From Gammaproteobacteria bacterium (GTDB taxonomy: Bacteria; Pseudomonadota; Gammaproteobacteria; SZUA-152): a DNA stretch of 37,342 bases. Of the stretch, positions 1 through 8,090 are shown one piece after another; the first letter of the stretch is position 1, and each line of letters starts with the position of its first letter. Under the pieces are notes generated by a model. The model saw only the letters and a list, made by a program, of their open reading frames with translations, did not search any database and was not told the origin of the DNA. The position numbers and the translations under genes were made by a program. The stretch covers positions 1 to 37,342 of the forward strand of contig JAUWVK010000001.1 of assembly GCA_030617485.1 (NCBI GenBank), in the 5' to 3' direction.

Positions 1-1
1 C

Positions 2-1480
2 CTTAATCAATGGAAACAACTCACCCACAGCAAAAATATCGAGACAACACCACAGTTCACAGCCAACGGTCAGGAAATTATTTTTAGCGCGGATTCTAAC
101 GGCGTATTTAATCTTCAAAGATTTAATCTCGCTAACGGAAACATCACCACGCTTAGTAATGTAATCGGTGGTGCTTTTTCACCGGCCCCAACGAACGATA
201 ACAACTCCGGGGACAGACAGGGAATATATTACACCGCTACCGGTAAAAATGGCTTTGATTTATTTTACGTAGATAAACCTATTAATATGCCAGCCATCCA
301 GAACAATAAACCACTCAAAGCAACTAATGCGATCAAGCCCTCCAGCAAAAATGCAAATAAAGTTCTTAAAGAATCGCACCAAAATAATTCAATTGAAGAT
401 TACGATGCATTTTCACGGATTACACCAACCGCATGGTATCCATACTTCCTGACTACCGATAATCGGAATGAAATTGGTATTAATACCTGGGGATCAGACC
501 CAATCATGCGTCATAGTTACACTTTAACTGCAGCCTATGATACTGATAACAAATGGTATGTAGGACGATTTTACTATCTATATGACCGATGGGATCCAAC
601 ATTAAAATTCTCTCTTTCCCGAAGCGCTATCGCCTACATTGACAATAGTGGTGATGTTGAACGCTTTAGGAATCAGGATACTTTCACGACTGAAGCAATT
701 TGGCCAATCCTTACCCATGAACAACAATGGTTGCTTCATGTCGGCGTTATACACCGAACAGAAGCAGACAAAGATATTCGCTCTAACTTCGGGCCACTCA
801 ACGCAACTAATGATGACCTAACCGGAGTTGCGCTTAGTTACAACTCCACCCACATTTACCCTATATCGATTAGCCCTGGCAATGGACGTCAGGTCAAAAT
901 CATTGCTGAAGACTATGATTTTCTGGAAAGCTACCATACAGGCCAGGCATTCACGTTAGACTGGAAAGAGTTTTTTGATTTGAAGGGAAAACATGTAATT
1001 TCTGCACGCGGCGTGGTCGGCTGGGGCACTAACTCACCTGAACGATTCCGCCTTGGTGGCACACGGGAAACCAGCATCTCAGCGAGACCAAACAGTGCTG
1101 CTTATGCTGCAACGGAAAGAATATTTACTCAGCGCGAATACCCCTTACACGGATACCCTAAAGGCCGAGGCGACCTTTTAGGAACCCATATGGCGCTTGC
1201 CGAGGTTGAATGGTTATTCCCACTATCAAGAGTAGAACGCGGACTCATGGCACCTCCCATTGGCTTGCATCAAGTTTATGGTAAATTTTTCTACAATTGG
1301 GGTGAAACCTGGGATGCGGGTTTTAAAATCCCCCCTTTACGGAGTGGGGCAGGCGCAGAACTGACGATGGATCTAACTCTTGGTTACTGGTTACCCGTTT
1401 ATTTACGTTTTGGTTACGCCAAAGGTTTTGATGAAGGAGGAGAAGAACAAACATATGTAGAACTACAATCTTTATTTTGA
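2..1480 (+). CDS. 5'-truncated TolB-like beta-propeller / outer-membrane beta-barrel protein
   Basis: The reading frame is open from base 2, so the gene enters from the left edge and the ATG at 287 is internal. The part before it contains propeller-like strands: 'FTANGQEIIFSADSNG' around 59-106 and 'GIYYTATGKNGFDLFYVD' around 222-275 look like PD40/WD40-like blades of the TolB type. From about 410 to the stop the sequence changes to alternating, aromatic-rich strands ('TAWYPYFLTT', 'LGYWLPVYLRFGYAKG') typical of a 14-16-strand outer-membrane barrel, ending near an aromatic residue (terminal LQSLF). I infer a fusion in which a periplasmic or surface propeller precedes a membrane barrel, possibly related to the BamA/surface-antigen group. 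The function is unknown. It is convergent with ptsP with only 11 bases between stops. Confidence is high that it is a real partial gene and moderate for the architecture. Confidence 0.75.
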   Translation, partial: LNQWKQLTHSKNIETTPQFTANGQEIIFSADSNGVFNLQRFNLANGNITTLSNVIGGAFSPAPTNDNNSGDRQGIYYTATGKNGFDLFYVDKPINMPAIQNNKPLKATNAIKPSSKNANKVLKESHQNNSIEDYDAFSRITPTAWYPYFLTTDNRNEIGINTWGSDPIMRHSYTLTAAYDTDNKWYVGRFYYLYDRWDPTLKFSLSRSAIAYIDNSGDVERFRNQDTFTTEAIWPILTHEQQWLLHVGVIHRTEADKDIRSNFGPLNATNDDLTGVALSYNSTHIYPISISPGNGRQVKIIAEDYDFLESYHTGQAFTLDWKEFFDLKGKHVISARGVVGWGTNSPERFRLGGTRETSISARPNSAAYAATERIFTQREYPLHGYPKGRGDLLGTHMALAEVEWLFPLSRVERGLMAPPIGLHQVYGKFFYNWGETWDAGFKIPPLRSGAGAELTMDLTLGYWLPVYLRFGYAKGFDEGGEEQTYVELQSLF

Positions 1481-1491
1481 TAAAAAATGCG

Positions 1492-3774
1492 TTAACGTCC
1501 CGCTCTAACCAGCCCCCCTAACCCGGCATCCTCAAGTGCCGCATTCAAAAAGTTACGCACCGAATGTGCATATTCGAAGGTTAGCGCTTCCTTAAGCAAA
1601 CTACGGGCACGCCGTCGGGTAAAGCTACGTATTACCCACTTAACACGCGGTAGATTAGCAGCACTCATACTAAGATTATCAATACCCATACCCAACAACA
1701 AAATAGCAGCTGCAGGGTCACCAGCCATTTCACCACAAACACTCACTGGTGTTTTTTCTGCCCGAGCACCTTCAACAATTTGTTGTAGCGCGCGGATAAC
1801 CGCCGGATGTAAAGCATCATAAAGACTGGCCACTCGTGCATTATTTCTGTCTACGGCAAGTAAGTATTGGGTAAGGTCATTTGTCCCCACTGATAGAAAA
1901 TTAACCCTCCGGGCAAGCTCTCTCACCTGATACACCGCCGATGGCACCTCTATCATTACACCAACACGCGGCATGCTGATGCTAATACCGGAATCAATCA
2001 ATTCGTGGTATGCGCGACGCAATAATCTCAACGCATCATCTACTTCAGCAATGCTGCTTATCATTGGGAGCAACAAATTCATATTACCCAATCCGGCACT
2101 GGCGCGAAGCATTGCCCGCAATTGCACCAAAAATATTTCTGGGTGATCAAGACTGATACGAATACCTCTCCAACCCAGAAAGGGATTATCTTCCTCTATA
2201 GGAAAATAGGGTAAGGCCTTATCACCACCCACATCCAATGTGCGCAATGTCACCGGCGCAGGAGAAAATGATTTCAGAACCTGACGATAAATTTTAAACT
2301 GCTCTTCTTCGCCAGGAAATCGATCTCTAACCATGAAGGGAAACTCTGTACGGTACAAACCGATACCTTCCGCACCGCTTCGTCTCGATGGCGACACATC
2401 CGCTAACAAACCACTATTCACATAGAGTGGAATTCCAATATTATCTGGCGTGACTGCTGGCAAATCACGCAACTCATGCAACTCTCTGGAAAGCTCTTCC
2501 TCTTCACGCAACAAATGCCGAAATTCTTCCCGCACCCTTCGAGGAGGATCCACATAAATACGACCGGTATACCCATCCACAATAATTTTACGGCCATCCA
2601 CACGACCCACTGGCAAATCTTCTATACCCATTACGGCAGATACGCCCATGGCGCGCGCTAATATAGCCACATGAGACGTACTCGATCCCCGTACAGAAAT
2701 GACACCCGCCAATCGTTTGGTTGGAACCTCAGCAAGCATTGAAGCCGTTATTTCCTCTCCCACCAATATAGTTCGCAGAGGGTATTTTTTTGGCGTCTGT
2801 GGTTCATCATTAATTAATCTGGAAAGAATACGGCGACCAAGATCACGGACGTCCTCGCCACGCTCACGTAAATAAGCATCTTCCATCTTATCGAAAGCCC
2901 GCAAATGCTCAGCTATCGTTTCCCTAAGTGCACCCGGAGCCCAGTTTCCATTTTTTATGCGTTTAACAACATCGCCTGTTATTGCGCTGCCTTCTAACAT
3001 CAACAAGTAAGCATCAAAAAGAGCTCGATCTTCCGTTGGCAGAACTTTACTCATTCTACTCAACATGGTCTGAATATCCTTACGAACTCCTTTTACAGCT
3101 TTCTTAAAGAGTGCAACTTCAGTTTTGATGTCTTCCGCGGCACGATCCGGAATGCTATCCAGATCAGCAACCTCAAATCGAGCAACCGCTGTGCCGATAG
3201 CCACACCAGGAGAACCAGGCTGGCCTTGCAAAAGAGCAGTGTTGCGTTTTTTATTTTTATTTTCTTTGGTTAATCCACTAATGCCACCACTGGCTTCAGC
3301 ATGCGCGATAGCACCGGCAAGCTGCGCAGCAATAGTGACTAAAAAAGTAACACTATCTTCACTAAATTTCTTTTTTGCATGTCGTTGCACCACCAGCACA
3401 CCCTGCAATTGTCGGTGGTGAATAATGGGAACACCAAGGAATGAACGAAATTGTTCTTCGCCAGATTCTGGAAAATATAAATATTGGGGATGACCTGGAG
3501 CATCAGCTAGATTAACGGGCTCTTCCCGCGTGCCCACTAAACTAATGAGCCCCGCATTGTCCCTCATGCGCACCAATCCGATGGCTTTTGCATTTAATCC
3601 ATCGGTAGCCATAAGAACATGCTGCCTGTGCTCCCTGTCCACCATGTAAACAGAACACACATCAACATCCATGGCTTTTTTAACACGCGTAACAATAACT
3701 TCCAGGGCCTGATCCAGATCCCGGGCTACGGTAACTTCTTGTATAATTCGCCGTAACGTATCCAGCATATGCAA
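1492..3774 (-). CDS. ptsP: Phosphoenolpyruvate-protein phosphotransferase PtsP (enzyme I-Ntr)
   Basis: The product is 760 residues, the usual size for PtsP. An N-terminal GAF domain (about 15-160) is followed by a PTS enzyme I core: the EIN part (about 185-420) carries the phospho-accepting His368 in 'GSSTSHVAILAR', and the PEP-binding TIM barrel (about 440-730) carries the Cys in 'VSVCGEMAGDP'. By family knowledge it autophosphorylates from PEP and passes phosphate to NPr and EIIA-Ntr, linking nitrogen state to potassium and stress regulation; the GAF domain senses glutamine or 2-oxoglutarate in homologues. The start at 3774 has an AGGA four bases upstream; a second ATG two codons later is also possible. 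It lies downstream of rppH on the same strand, an arrangement conserved in E. coli, so co-transcription across the 145-base gap is likely. Confidence 0.95.
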   Translation of the reverse strand: MHMLDTLRRIIQEVTVARDLDQALEVIVTRVKKAMDVDVCSVYMVDREHRQHVLMATDGLNAKAIGLVRMRDNAGLISLVGTREEPVNLADAPGHPQYLYFPESGEEQFRSFLGVPIIHHRQLQGVLVVQRHAKKKFSEDSVTFLVTIAAQLAGAIAHAEASGGISGLTKENKNKKRNTALLQGQPGSPGVAIGTAVARFEVADLDSIPDRAAEDIKTEVALFKKAVKGVRKDIQTMLSRMSKVLPTEDRALFDAYLLMLEGSAITGDVVKRIKNGNWAPGALRETIAEHLRAFDKMEDAYLRERGEDVRDLGRRILSRLINDEPQTPKKYPLRTILVGEEITASMLAEVPTKRLAGVISVRGSSTSHVAILARAMGVSAVMGIEDLPVGRVDGRKIIVDGYTGRIYVDPPRRVREEFRHLLREEEELSRELHELRDLPAVTPDNIGIPLYVNSGLLADVSPSRRSGAEGIGLYRTEFPFMVRDRFPGEEEQFKIYRQVLKSFSPAPVTLRTLDVGGDKALPYFPIEEDNPFLGWRGIRISLDHPEIFLVQLRAMLRASAGLGNMNLLLPMISSIAEVDDALRLLRRAYHELIDSGISISMPRVGVMIEVPSAVYQVRELARRVNFLSVGTNDLTQYLLAVDRNNARVASLYDALHPAVIRALQQIVEGARAEKTPVSVCGEMAGDPAAAILLLGMGIDNLSMSAANLPRVKWVIRSFTRRRARSLLKEALTFEYAHSVRNFLNAALEDAGLGGLVRAGR

Positions 3775-3919
3775 TTCCTGCGTATCCTAACCAACAGTTC
3801 AACCAATATTTCATTAAGAGTATTTTAACGAATGTCCGGCACATCCTGTACCGTGGGCTGCGCATGACAAAATCAGTGCCTGCGACGGCCCAAATTCATG
3901 AAGGGACGCAGGGTGATTG

Positions 3920-4402
3920 TTATTTCTCTGGCGCCTGGATCAACGATGCCAACTCTTCAAGAGCGTTTTGATAGACTTCCTGCTTGAATGACACCACCTG
4001 TTCCATCGGGTACCAATATTCCACCCAACGCCAGCCATCAAATTCTGGCTTATCTCCCAGGTCCAACTGCAGGTCTTCATCACCGCCAACTAGACGCAAC
4101 ATATACCAGATCTGCTTTTGTCCTATACACAGAGGCTGTGAACCATGACGAACAAAACGCTTAGGTAAATCATAACGTAACCAGTCCCGGGTGCACCCCA
4201 GTATTGTCACATGATGCTGCTCCAGACCAATCTCTTCTTTCAATTCACGAAACAGAGCTTCTTCTGGTGTCTCTTGCGACCGAATCCCGCCTTGCGGAAA
4301 TTGCCAGGCATCCTGGCCAATGCGTTTTGCCCACAGCAACTTACCCTGGGTATTACTAACAATAATGCCCACATTTGGTCGATATCCATCTGAATCAATC
4401 AT
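3920..4402 (-). CDS. rppH: RNA pyrophosphohydrolase RppH
   Basis: This 160-residue Nudix hydrolase has the complete Nudix box GX5EX7REUXEEXGU at residues 39-60 (G39, REL and KEEIGL). N-terminal '[11 protein letters not shown]' and 'WQFPQGGI' match RppH (formerly NudH/YgdP) closely. It removes pyrophosphate from the 5' triphosphate end of mRNA, which opens the transcript to RNase E decay. The length matches the E. coli enzyme of about 176 residues, slightly shorter at the C-terminus. It is the first gene of a probable rppH-ptsP unit. The divergent HAD gene starts 212 bases away, and that spacer must hold promoters for both directions. Confidence 0.96.
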   Translation of the reverse strand: MIDSDGYRPNVGIIVSNTQGKLLWAKRIGQDAWQFPQGGIRSQETPEEALFRELKEEIGLEQHHVTILGCTRDWLRYDLPKRFVRHGSQPLCIGQKQIWYMLRLVGGDEDLQLDLGDKPEFDGWRWVEYWYPMEQVVSFKQEVYQNALEELASLIQAPEK

Positions 4403-4614
4403 TGCACACTAACTTGTAATAACAGTCTTTTAATCACAGTCTTGCCATTGTCTTGTAATTACCTGGTAATTAAGTGCTCAATCAACAACTTAAAACCAAT
4501 TATGACTTTGATTGTTCCACATTCGCTGCTGCGTGTGCAAGAGCATGCTCCAAATCATTCCCGCACACGTATGCATTCGTTATCATATGCTCACTTTTCA
4601 ATGAGGTGTAACCC

Positions 4615-5298
4615 ATGAGCCTGGCAATTTTTGATCTAGACAACACCCTGCTGGGTGATGATAGCGACTACCTGTGGGGGCTGTTCCTGGTTGAACAGCA
4701 ACTGGTGAATAAAGAATTTTATGAACGTGAAAACCAGCGTTTTTACGAAGAATACAAGACTGGCAGTCTGGATATCCTCGAGTTTCTGGCCTTTAGCCTG
4801 GAGCCTCTTACTCGTATAAAGCCTAACACCCTTACTAAACTTCACGCACAATTCATGCGTGAAAAAATAGCACCCGTCATGCTACCTAAAGCGAAAGACT
4901 TACTGGAATCACATCGTGAAAACGGGGACACCCTGCTAATTATTACTGCCACTAACAGCTTTATTACTGGCCCCATCGCCGAAGTATTGGGTGTGGAACA
5001 TTTGATTGCCACCGACCCGGAAATAATCAATGGCGTTTATACAGGACTCGTTGAGGGAACTCCCTGTTTTCGTGAAGGAAAAGTGGTTCGGCTAGAAAGC
5101 TGGCTTTTAGCCAACCAGAAAAACCTGGAAGGGAGCAGTTTTTACAGCGATTCTCACAACGACCTTGCCCTGCTAGAGATGGTATCAAAACCCATCGCCG
5201 TAGACCCCGACGAGACCCTGGCCTCACACGCAGAAAGCAAAGGCTGGCCGATTATTAGCCTGCGTGACGAGAGCACCCTGCCCTCATTACGTGAATAA
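4615..5298 (+). CDS. HAD-IB family hydrolase (SerB-like phosphatase)
   Basis: This 227-residue HAD phosphatase has motif I 'FDLDNTLL' (nucleophile D7, general acid D9) near the N-terminus, a motif II Thr in 'LIITATNS', and motif III/IV in the C-terminal part, with 'YSDSHNDLALL' supplying the Mg-binding aspartate. This is the HAD-IB (phosphoserine phosphatase-like) pattern with a helical cap between about 20 and 90. The substrate cannot be read from sequence; homologues are annotated as phosphoserine phosphatase-like or histidinol-phosphatase-like. A good ribosome site (GAGGTG) lies 8-13 bases before the ATG. It is divergent from rppH and convergent with the ParA gene. Confidence 0.88.
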   Translation: MSLAIFDLDNTLLGDDSDYLWGLFLVEQQLVNKEFYERENQRFYEEYKTGSLDILEFLAFSLEPLTRIKPNTLTKLHAQFMREKIAPVMLPKAKDLLESHRENGDTLLIITATNSFITGPIAEVLGVEHLIATDPEIINGVYTGLVEGTPCFREGKVVRLESWLLANQKNLEGSSFYSDSHNDLALLEMVSKPIAVDPDETLASHAESKGWPIISLRDESTLPSLRE

Positions 5299-5369
5299 AA
5301 TGCTCACGGCTTATGCGATTGTTCCGATTTATATCTCAGTTCACATAACAAACCGGATTTAATGATCCG

Positions 5370-6080
5370 TTATCCAGGATATCCGGTAGCGATTGGGATA
5401 ACTGTTGAAATACGATGTGGCTCCAGCGATTCTGCAGCTTCATCTAGCCAGTTGATCAATGGTCTCCAACGCTCCAGATCTTTGCCTGTTTGAATATTCT
5501 CCAGCTCATGCACGCCCAAACCCTGCTCTGCAGCACGAATATGAGTCTGGCTGTCACGCAGGGTTGCCACTAAAGGCAAATTGAGAGTAGAAAGGAAATG
5601 TTCCAGATCTTTAAAAACCAGATTATTCTCACGAACACGGTTGGCCACGATAGCAATCCGTGTCCCTACCGCCCGAGCCTTGCCTACCAGCAACAAATCT
5701 TGAATAAAATGAGCCGCGGCGTGAATATCGATCGGTGAGGGTAAAACCGGCAGTAGAATACTATCCACACGCTGCACATACTCGGCCAGAATAAGCCCCG
5801 AAACACCCGCCGGCGCATCCATTATGACTACCTCAGCTTCCGGGGGCAGGCGCATCTGAAAGGCACGAGTCACATCCCGACGCCGTTGGTACGCCGCAAT
5901 ACCGTGAATGGAAGGGTGTTCGGCATTTCGCTGGCTAAGCCAGCGCATGCTGGAGCCCTGGGGGTCGTAATCCAGCAAGACAGTGCTGCGCCCCTGACTG
6001 GCATAGTAGCCAGCCAGGTTGGTCGCTATGGTGGTTTTACCACAGCCGCCTTTTGCGTTAAGTACCAGAATACGATGCAT
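5370..6080 (-). CDS. Orphan ParA/MinD-family ATPase
   Basis: This 236-residue P-loop ATPase has the deviant Walker A motif 'KGGCGKTT' (signature Lys10 plus Lys15) at the N-terminus, 'LLDYDPQGSS' as the A' box, and 'VVIMDAPAGVSG' as Walker B. It lacks an N-terminal helix-turn-helix, so it belongs to the short ParA class used for positioning cell structures and chemosensory arrays or for plasmid partition. There is no ParB, centromere-like repeat or pole-associated partner next to it, so the cargo is unknown. The neighbours are a HAD phosphatase (convergent) and, upstream, a MITE-like element. The ATG is at 6080. Assignment to the family is firm; the role is open. Confidence 0.88.
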   Translation of the reverse strand: MHRILVLNAKGGCGKTTIATNLAGYYASQGRSTVLLDYDPQGSSMRWLSQRNAEHPSIHGIAAYQRRRDVTRAFQMRLPPEAEVVIMDAPAGVSGLILAEYVQRVDSILLPVLPSPIDIHAAAHFIQDLLLVGKARAVGTRIAIVANRVRENNLVFKDLEHFLSTLNLPLVATLRDSQTHIRAAEQGLGVHELENIQTGKDLERWRPLINWLDEAAESLEPHRISTVIPIATGYPG

Positions 6081-6233
6081 TTTTCCGCCACTGCCTCCTG
6101 AGGGATGCTCCCCATTAACTGACTATTTTAATGACATGTATACGACAAAACGACAACCACGTCACAAAACTTGAGCCAAACGCCTTTATTTTGGGTGCTT
6201 GACGTCTCAGATCCCAAACCATACAGTGTGAAG

Positions 6234-6257
6234 GTACTCTTCCATGGTGATATTTTA
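6234..6257 (+). repeat. Left terminal inverted repeat of the MITE-like element
   Basis: This is the 24-base left end, exactly complementary to 6475-6498. Read on the minus strand it runs outward toward the parA gene and contains TAAAAT, a near-consensus -10 sequence. Confidence 0.75.
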
Positions 6258-6471
6258 GGATTCAGAGCCATCGAGATGTGTCAGTACAAGACGCAGTTCG
6301 CAGACAATGGCGTTCCCTTGGCAAGAGCTGCAACGTAGTAATGGCGCATCTCGATGGCTCCCTTCGGGCAAAGAGATAAACAACCAGCTGCGTTGTTGCG
6401 CTCCCTTGAATTAGCGTAACTAGTCCTGCGGTCGCGCGCCTAGCAGCTGGTGGCTTCTTAACTTTACTGAA

Positions 6472-6480
6472 TGTTAAAAT
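6472..6480 (+). promoter_or_regulatory. Possible extended -10 promoter for the riboswitch transcript
   Basis: TGTTAAAAT fits the extended -10 pattern TGnTATAAT with one mismatch. It would start transcription near 6486-6490, just before the riboswitch. No good -35 hexamer is visible at the right distance, which is tolerable for an extended -10. Most of it lies in the right terminal repeat of the MITE-like element. Confidence 0.4.
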
Positions 6481-6498
6481 ATCACCATGGAAGAGTAC
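6475..6498 (+). repeat. Right terminal inverted repeat of the MITE-like element
   Basis: This is the 24-base right end, exactly complementary to 6234-6257. It begins with TAAAAT and ends two bases before the likely start of riboswitch helix P1. Confidence 0.75.
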
Positions 6499-6499
6499 G

Positions 6500-6680
6500 T
6501 GTTTCAGGTGTCCCACGGATATCACTCCAGAGGATGAAACGGGAAGCTGGTGCGTTGTTCTAGTTGCTAGAAGTAAAAGTAACCAAAGAATGACAATTCC
6601 AGAGCTGCCCCCGCAACGGTAAACGAGAAACACGGTGTTTCGCCCTGTTCACTCGTAAGCCCGGAGACCGGCCTGTGACA
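6500..6680 (+). ncRNA. Cobalamin (B12) riboswitch
   Basis: The hallmarks of the adenosylcobalamin-class aptamer are present in order: GGGAA..GGTG at 6541-6552, the B12-box core GCTGCCCCCGCAACGGTAA at 6604-6622, a variable arm, and AAGCCCGGAGACCGGCCTG at about 6657-6674. The outer helix P1 can form between about 6501-6508 and 6671-6678. It precedes a TonB-type gene and a cobalamin adenosyltransferase gene, both sensible B12-controlled targets. The 130 bases between the aptamer and the first gene would hold the expression platform. I see no clear intrinsic terminator there, so control of translation is more likely, but that is inference. Confidence 0.92.
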
Positions 6681-6834
6681 ACCGACATCGTGTTGCGGCG
6701 GGCGACTGGGCGGGGATTGAGTAAGTAGTAACTGATTCAAACCCACCGACCAGGCTGTTTCTCACTTCATCACGATATTAGCAAACTGATAGCAGTAGCT
6801 CGCAAAGCTATTGACTGAAGATGAGAAGCAATCC

Positions 6835-7506
6835 GTGAGAACAGCAAAAGAAACTACACAGGGAAAATCAACTGTATTAATCGGCTTTATCGCTTTGTCT
6901 TTTCTCGCCCATGGTTTACTGTTTTTATTTCAAACCAACAGCCAAAATCAACTGACGCATGCTTCGTTAGGAAACAGCAAGCTCAGCATATCTCTTGTTA
7001 ATGCTGATACCAAAATCAAAAACAATACAACAACACAAGAAAAACTTACCAATAAAAAACCATTACAGAAAGCCACACAAGAAATAGTCGAAAAAATAAC
7101 GATTGTGACAAAGCCTGTCCAAACCATGGTCACAGCACACAATTACGCATCTACAACAATAAAGAAATCAAAACAACAAACAACACCAGATGTTAGGCAG
7201 CGTAATTTTCTGCTGGGAGAAATACAACACCGTTTATCGCGTTACTTAAGTTATCCTGCACGCGCCCGGCGACGAGGATGGCAAGGAGACGTGATGGTCG
7301 GTTTTCATATTGACAAACGGGGCTTTTTGCACAATGTGCATCTTACCCAAACATCTGGTTATTCACTGCTAGATAATGCTGCACTCACCGCCATTGAAAA
7401 GGTCAAAAATATTCCTTTGTCCTCGTGGTTTAAACATAACCGTGAAAACACATTTCACCCGACCGCTCTCCAGCTACCGGTGAGCTACCGGCTAACAAAC
7501 AGCTAA
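6835..7506 (+). CDS. TonB-family energy transducer (B12-regulated)
   Basis: This is a TonB-like protein with an N-terminal cytoplasmic stub, one membrane helix ('VLIGFIALSFLAHGLLFLF'), a Lys/Thr/Gln-rich periplasmic linker and a C-terminal TonB domain ('YPARARRRGWQGDVMVGF', 'TQTSGYSLLDNAALTAI'). By family role it transmits proton-motive force from ExbBD to outer-membrane receptors. Behind a cobalamin riboswitch the likely partner is a BtuB-type corrinoid receptor, which is not in this window. The frame also has a TTG at 6811; I chose the GTG at 6835 because GAGAAG sits 6-11 bases before it, while the TTG has no ribosome site. The linker is not Pro-rich as in E. coli TonB. It is followed after 10 bases by the adenosyltransferase. 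Confidence 0.82.
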   Translation: MRTAKETTQGKSTVLIGFIALSFLAHGLLFLFQTNSQNQLTHASLGNSKLSISLVNADTKIKNNTTTQEKLTNKKPLQKATQEIVEKITIVTKPVQTMVTAHNYASTTIKKSKQQTTPDVRQRNFLLGEIQHRLSRYLSYPARARRRGWQGDVMVGFHIDKRGFLHNVHLTQTSGYSLLDNAALTAIEKVKNIPLSSWFKHNRENTFHPTALQLPVSYRLTNS

Positions 7507-7516
7507 GCTTAATTCC

Positions 7517-8086
7517 ATGGGACATCGTTTATCAAAAATTTACACGCGTACTGGCGATGACGGCAGCACCGGACTAGGTGATGGCAGTCGCACCGAAAAA
7601 GACAGCCTACGAGTTGAAGCCATTGGCGCAATAGATGAGCTCAACAGTTTTATTGGTTTACTGCTAGCACAGCCTTTACCTCCAGAAATAAGCGGTTTTT
7701 TATCCAGCATACAACACGATTTATTCGATTTAGGTGGGGAAATTTGCATTCCTGGACAGAAAACACTAACACCTGATGACATAACACGACTGGAAACCTC
7801 ACTGGATAAATACAATAAAGAACTCGCACCTTTAAAAGAATTTATTCTGCCGGGGGGAAGCCAACAGGCCGCTCTCTGTCACGTCGCACGTACAATATGC
7901 CGTCGGGCTGAACGTCGTTTGATTAGCTTAAAGCGCGAGCAATACGTCTCGGCGCAAGCTATCAGTTACCTAAATCGACTTTCCGATCTTTTATTTGTGC
8001 TAGCTCGATTCCTGAACTTCAGCCAGGGAGGGGATGATGTACTGTGGCAACCTGGCCATCACCAGGAAGATAAAAACCAGCAATAA
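7517..8086 (+). CDS. PduO-type ATP:cob(I)alamin adenosyltransferase
   Basis: The 189-residue protein begins with 'KIYTRTGDDGSTGLGDG', the ATP-binding signature of the PduO/MMAB adenosyltransferase family, and carries 'AIDELNSFIG', 'CRRAERR' and 'YLNRLSDLLFVLAR' further on, all conserved family blocks. It attaches the 5'-deoxyadenosyl group from ATP to cob(I)alamin to make coenzyme B12. It is unrelated to CobA/BtuR-type enzymes. It follows the TonB gene by 10 bases and is probably in the same riboswitch-controlled transcript, joining uptake to activation of corrinoids. It is convergent with the AgmX-like gene, with four bases between stops. Confidence 0.93.
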   Translation: MGHRLSKIYTRTGDDGSTGLGDGSRTEKDSLRVEAIGAIDELNSFIGLLLAQPLPPEISGFLSSIQHDLFDLGGEICIPGQKTLTPDDITRLETSLDKYNKELAPLKEFILPGGSQQAALCHVARTICRRAERRLISLKREQYVSAQAISYLNRLSDLLFVLARFLNFSQGGDDVLWQPGHHQEDKNQQ

Positions 8087-8090
8087 AGGA

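Larger units (their letters stand above)
6234..6498. mobile_element. MITE-like element with perfect 24-bp terminal inverted repeats
   Basis: Positions 6234-6257 and 6475-6498 are exact reverse complements (24 of 24; the left end begins GTACTCTTCCATGG). The interior holds a second inverted pair, 6265-6278 against 6347-6360 (14 of 14, GAGCCATCGAGATG and its complement). The 265-bp unit has no transposase gene or convincing open frame. This is the form of a miniature, non-autonomous transposable element or a genome-wide intergenic repeat. I could not identify a target-site duplication in the flanks, and the family is not known to me by name. The right end touches the cobalamin riboswitch. Confidence 0.7.

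Noticed and set aside
5330..5369. CGGAT/ATCCG dyad between the HAD and ParA genes as a bidirectional terminator
   Set aside because: The stem is only five bases and no T-run follows on either strand.
6262..6633. 123-residue minus-strand open frame with a hydrophobic start
   Set aside because: It runs antisense through the cobalamin riboswitch and the MITE-like element, has no ribosome site or family resemblance, and is explained by chance.
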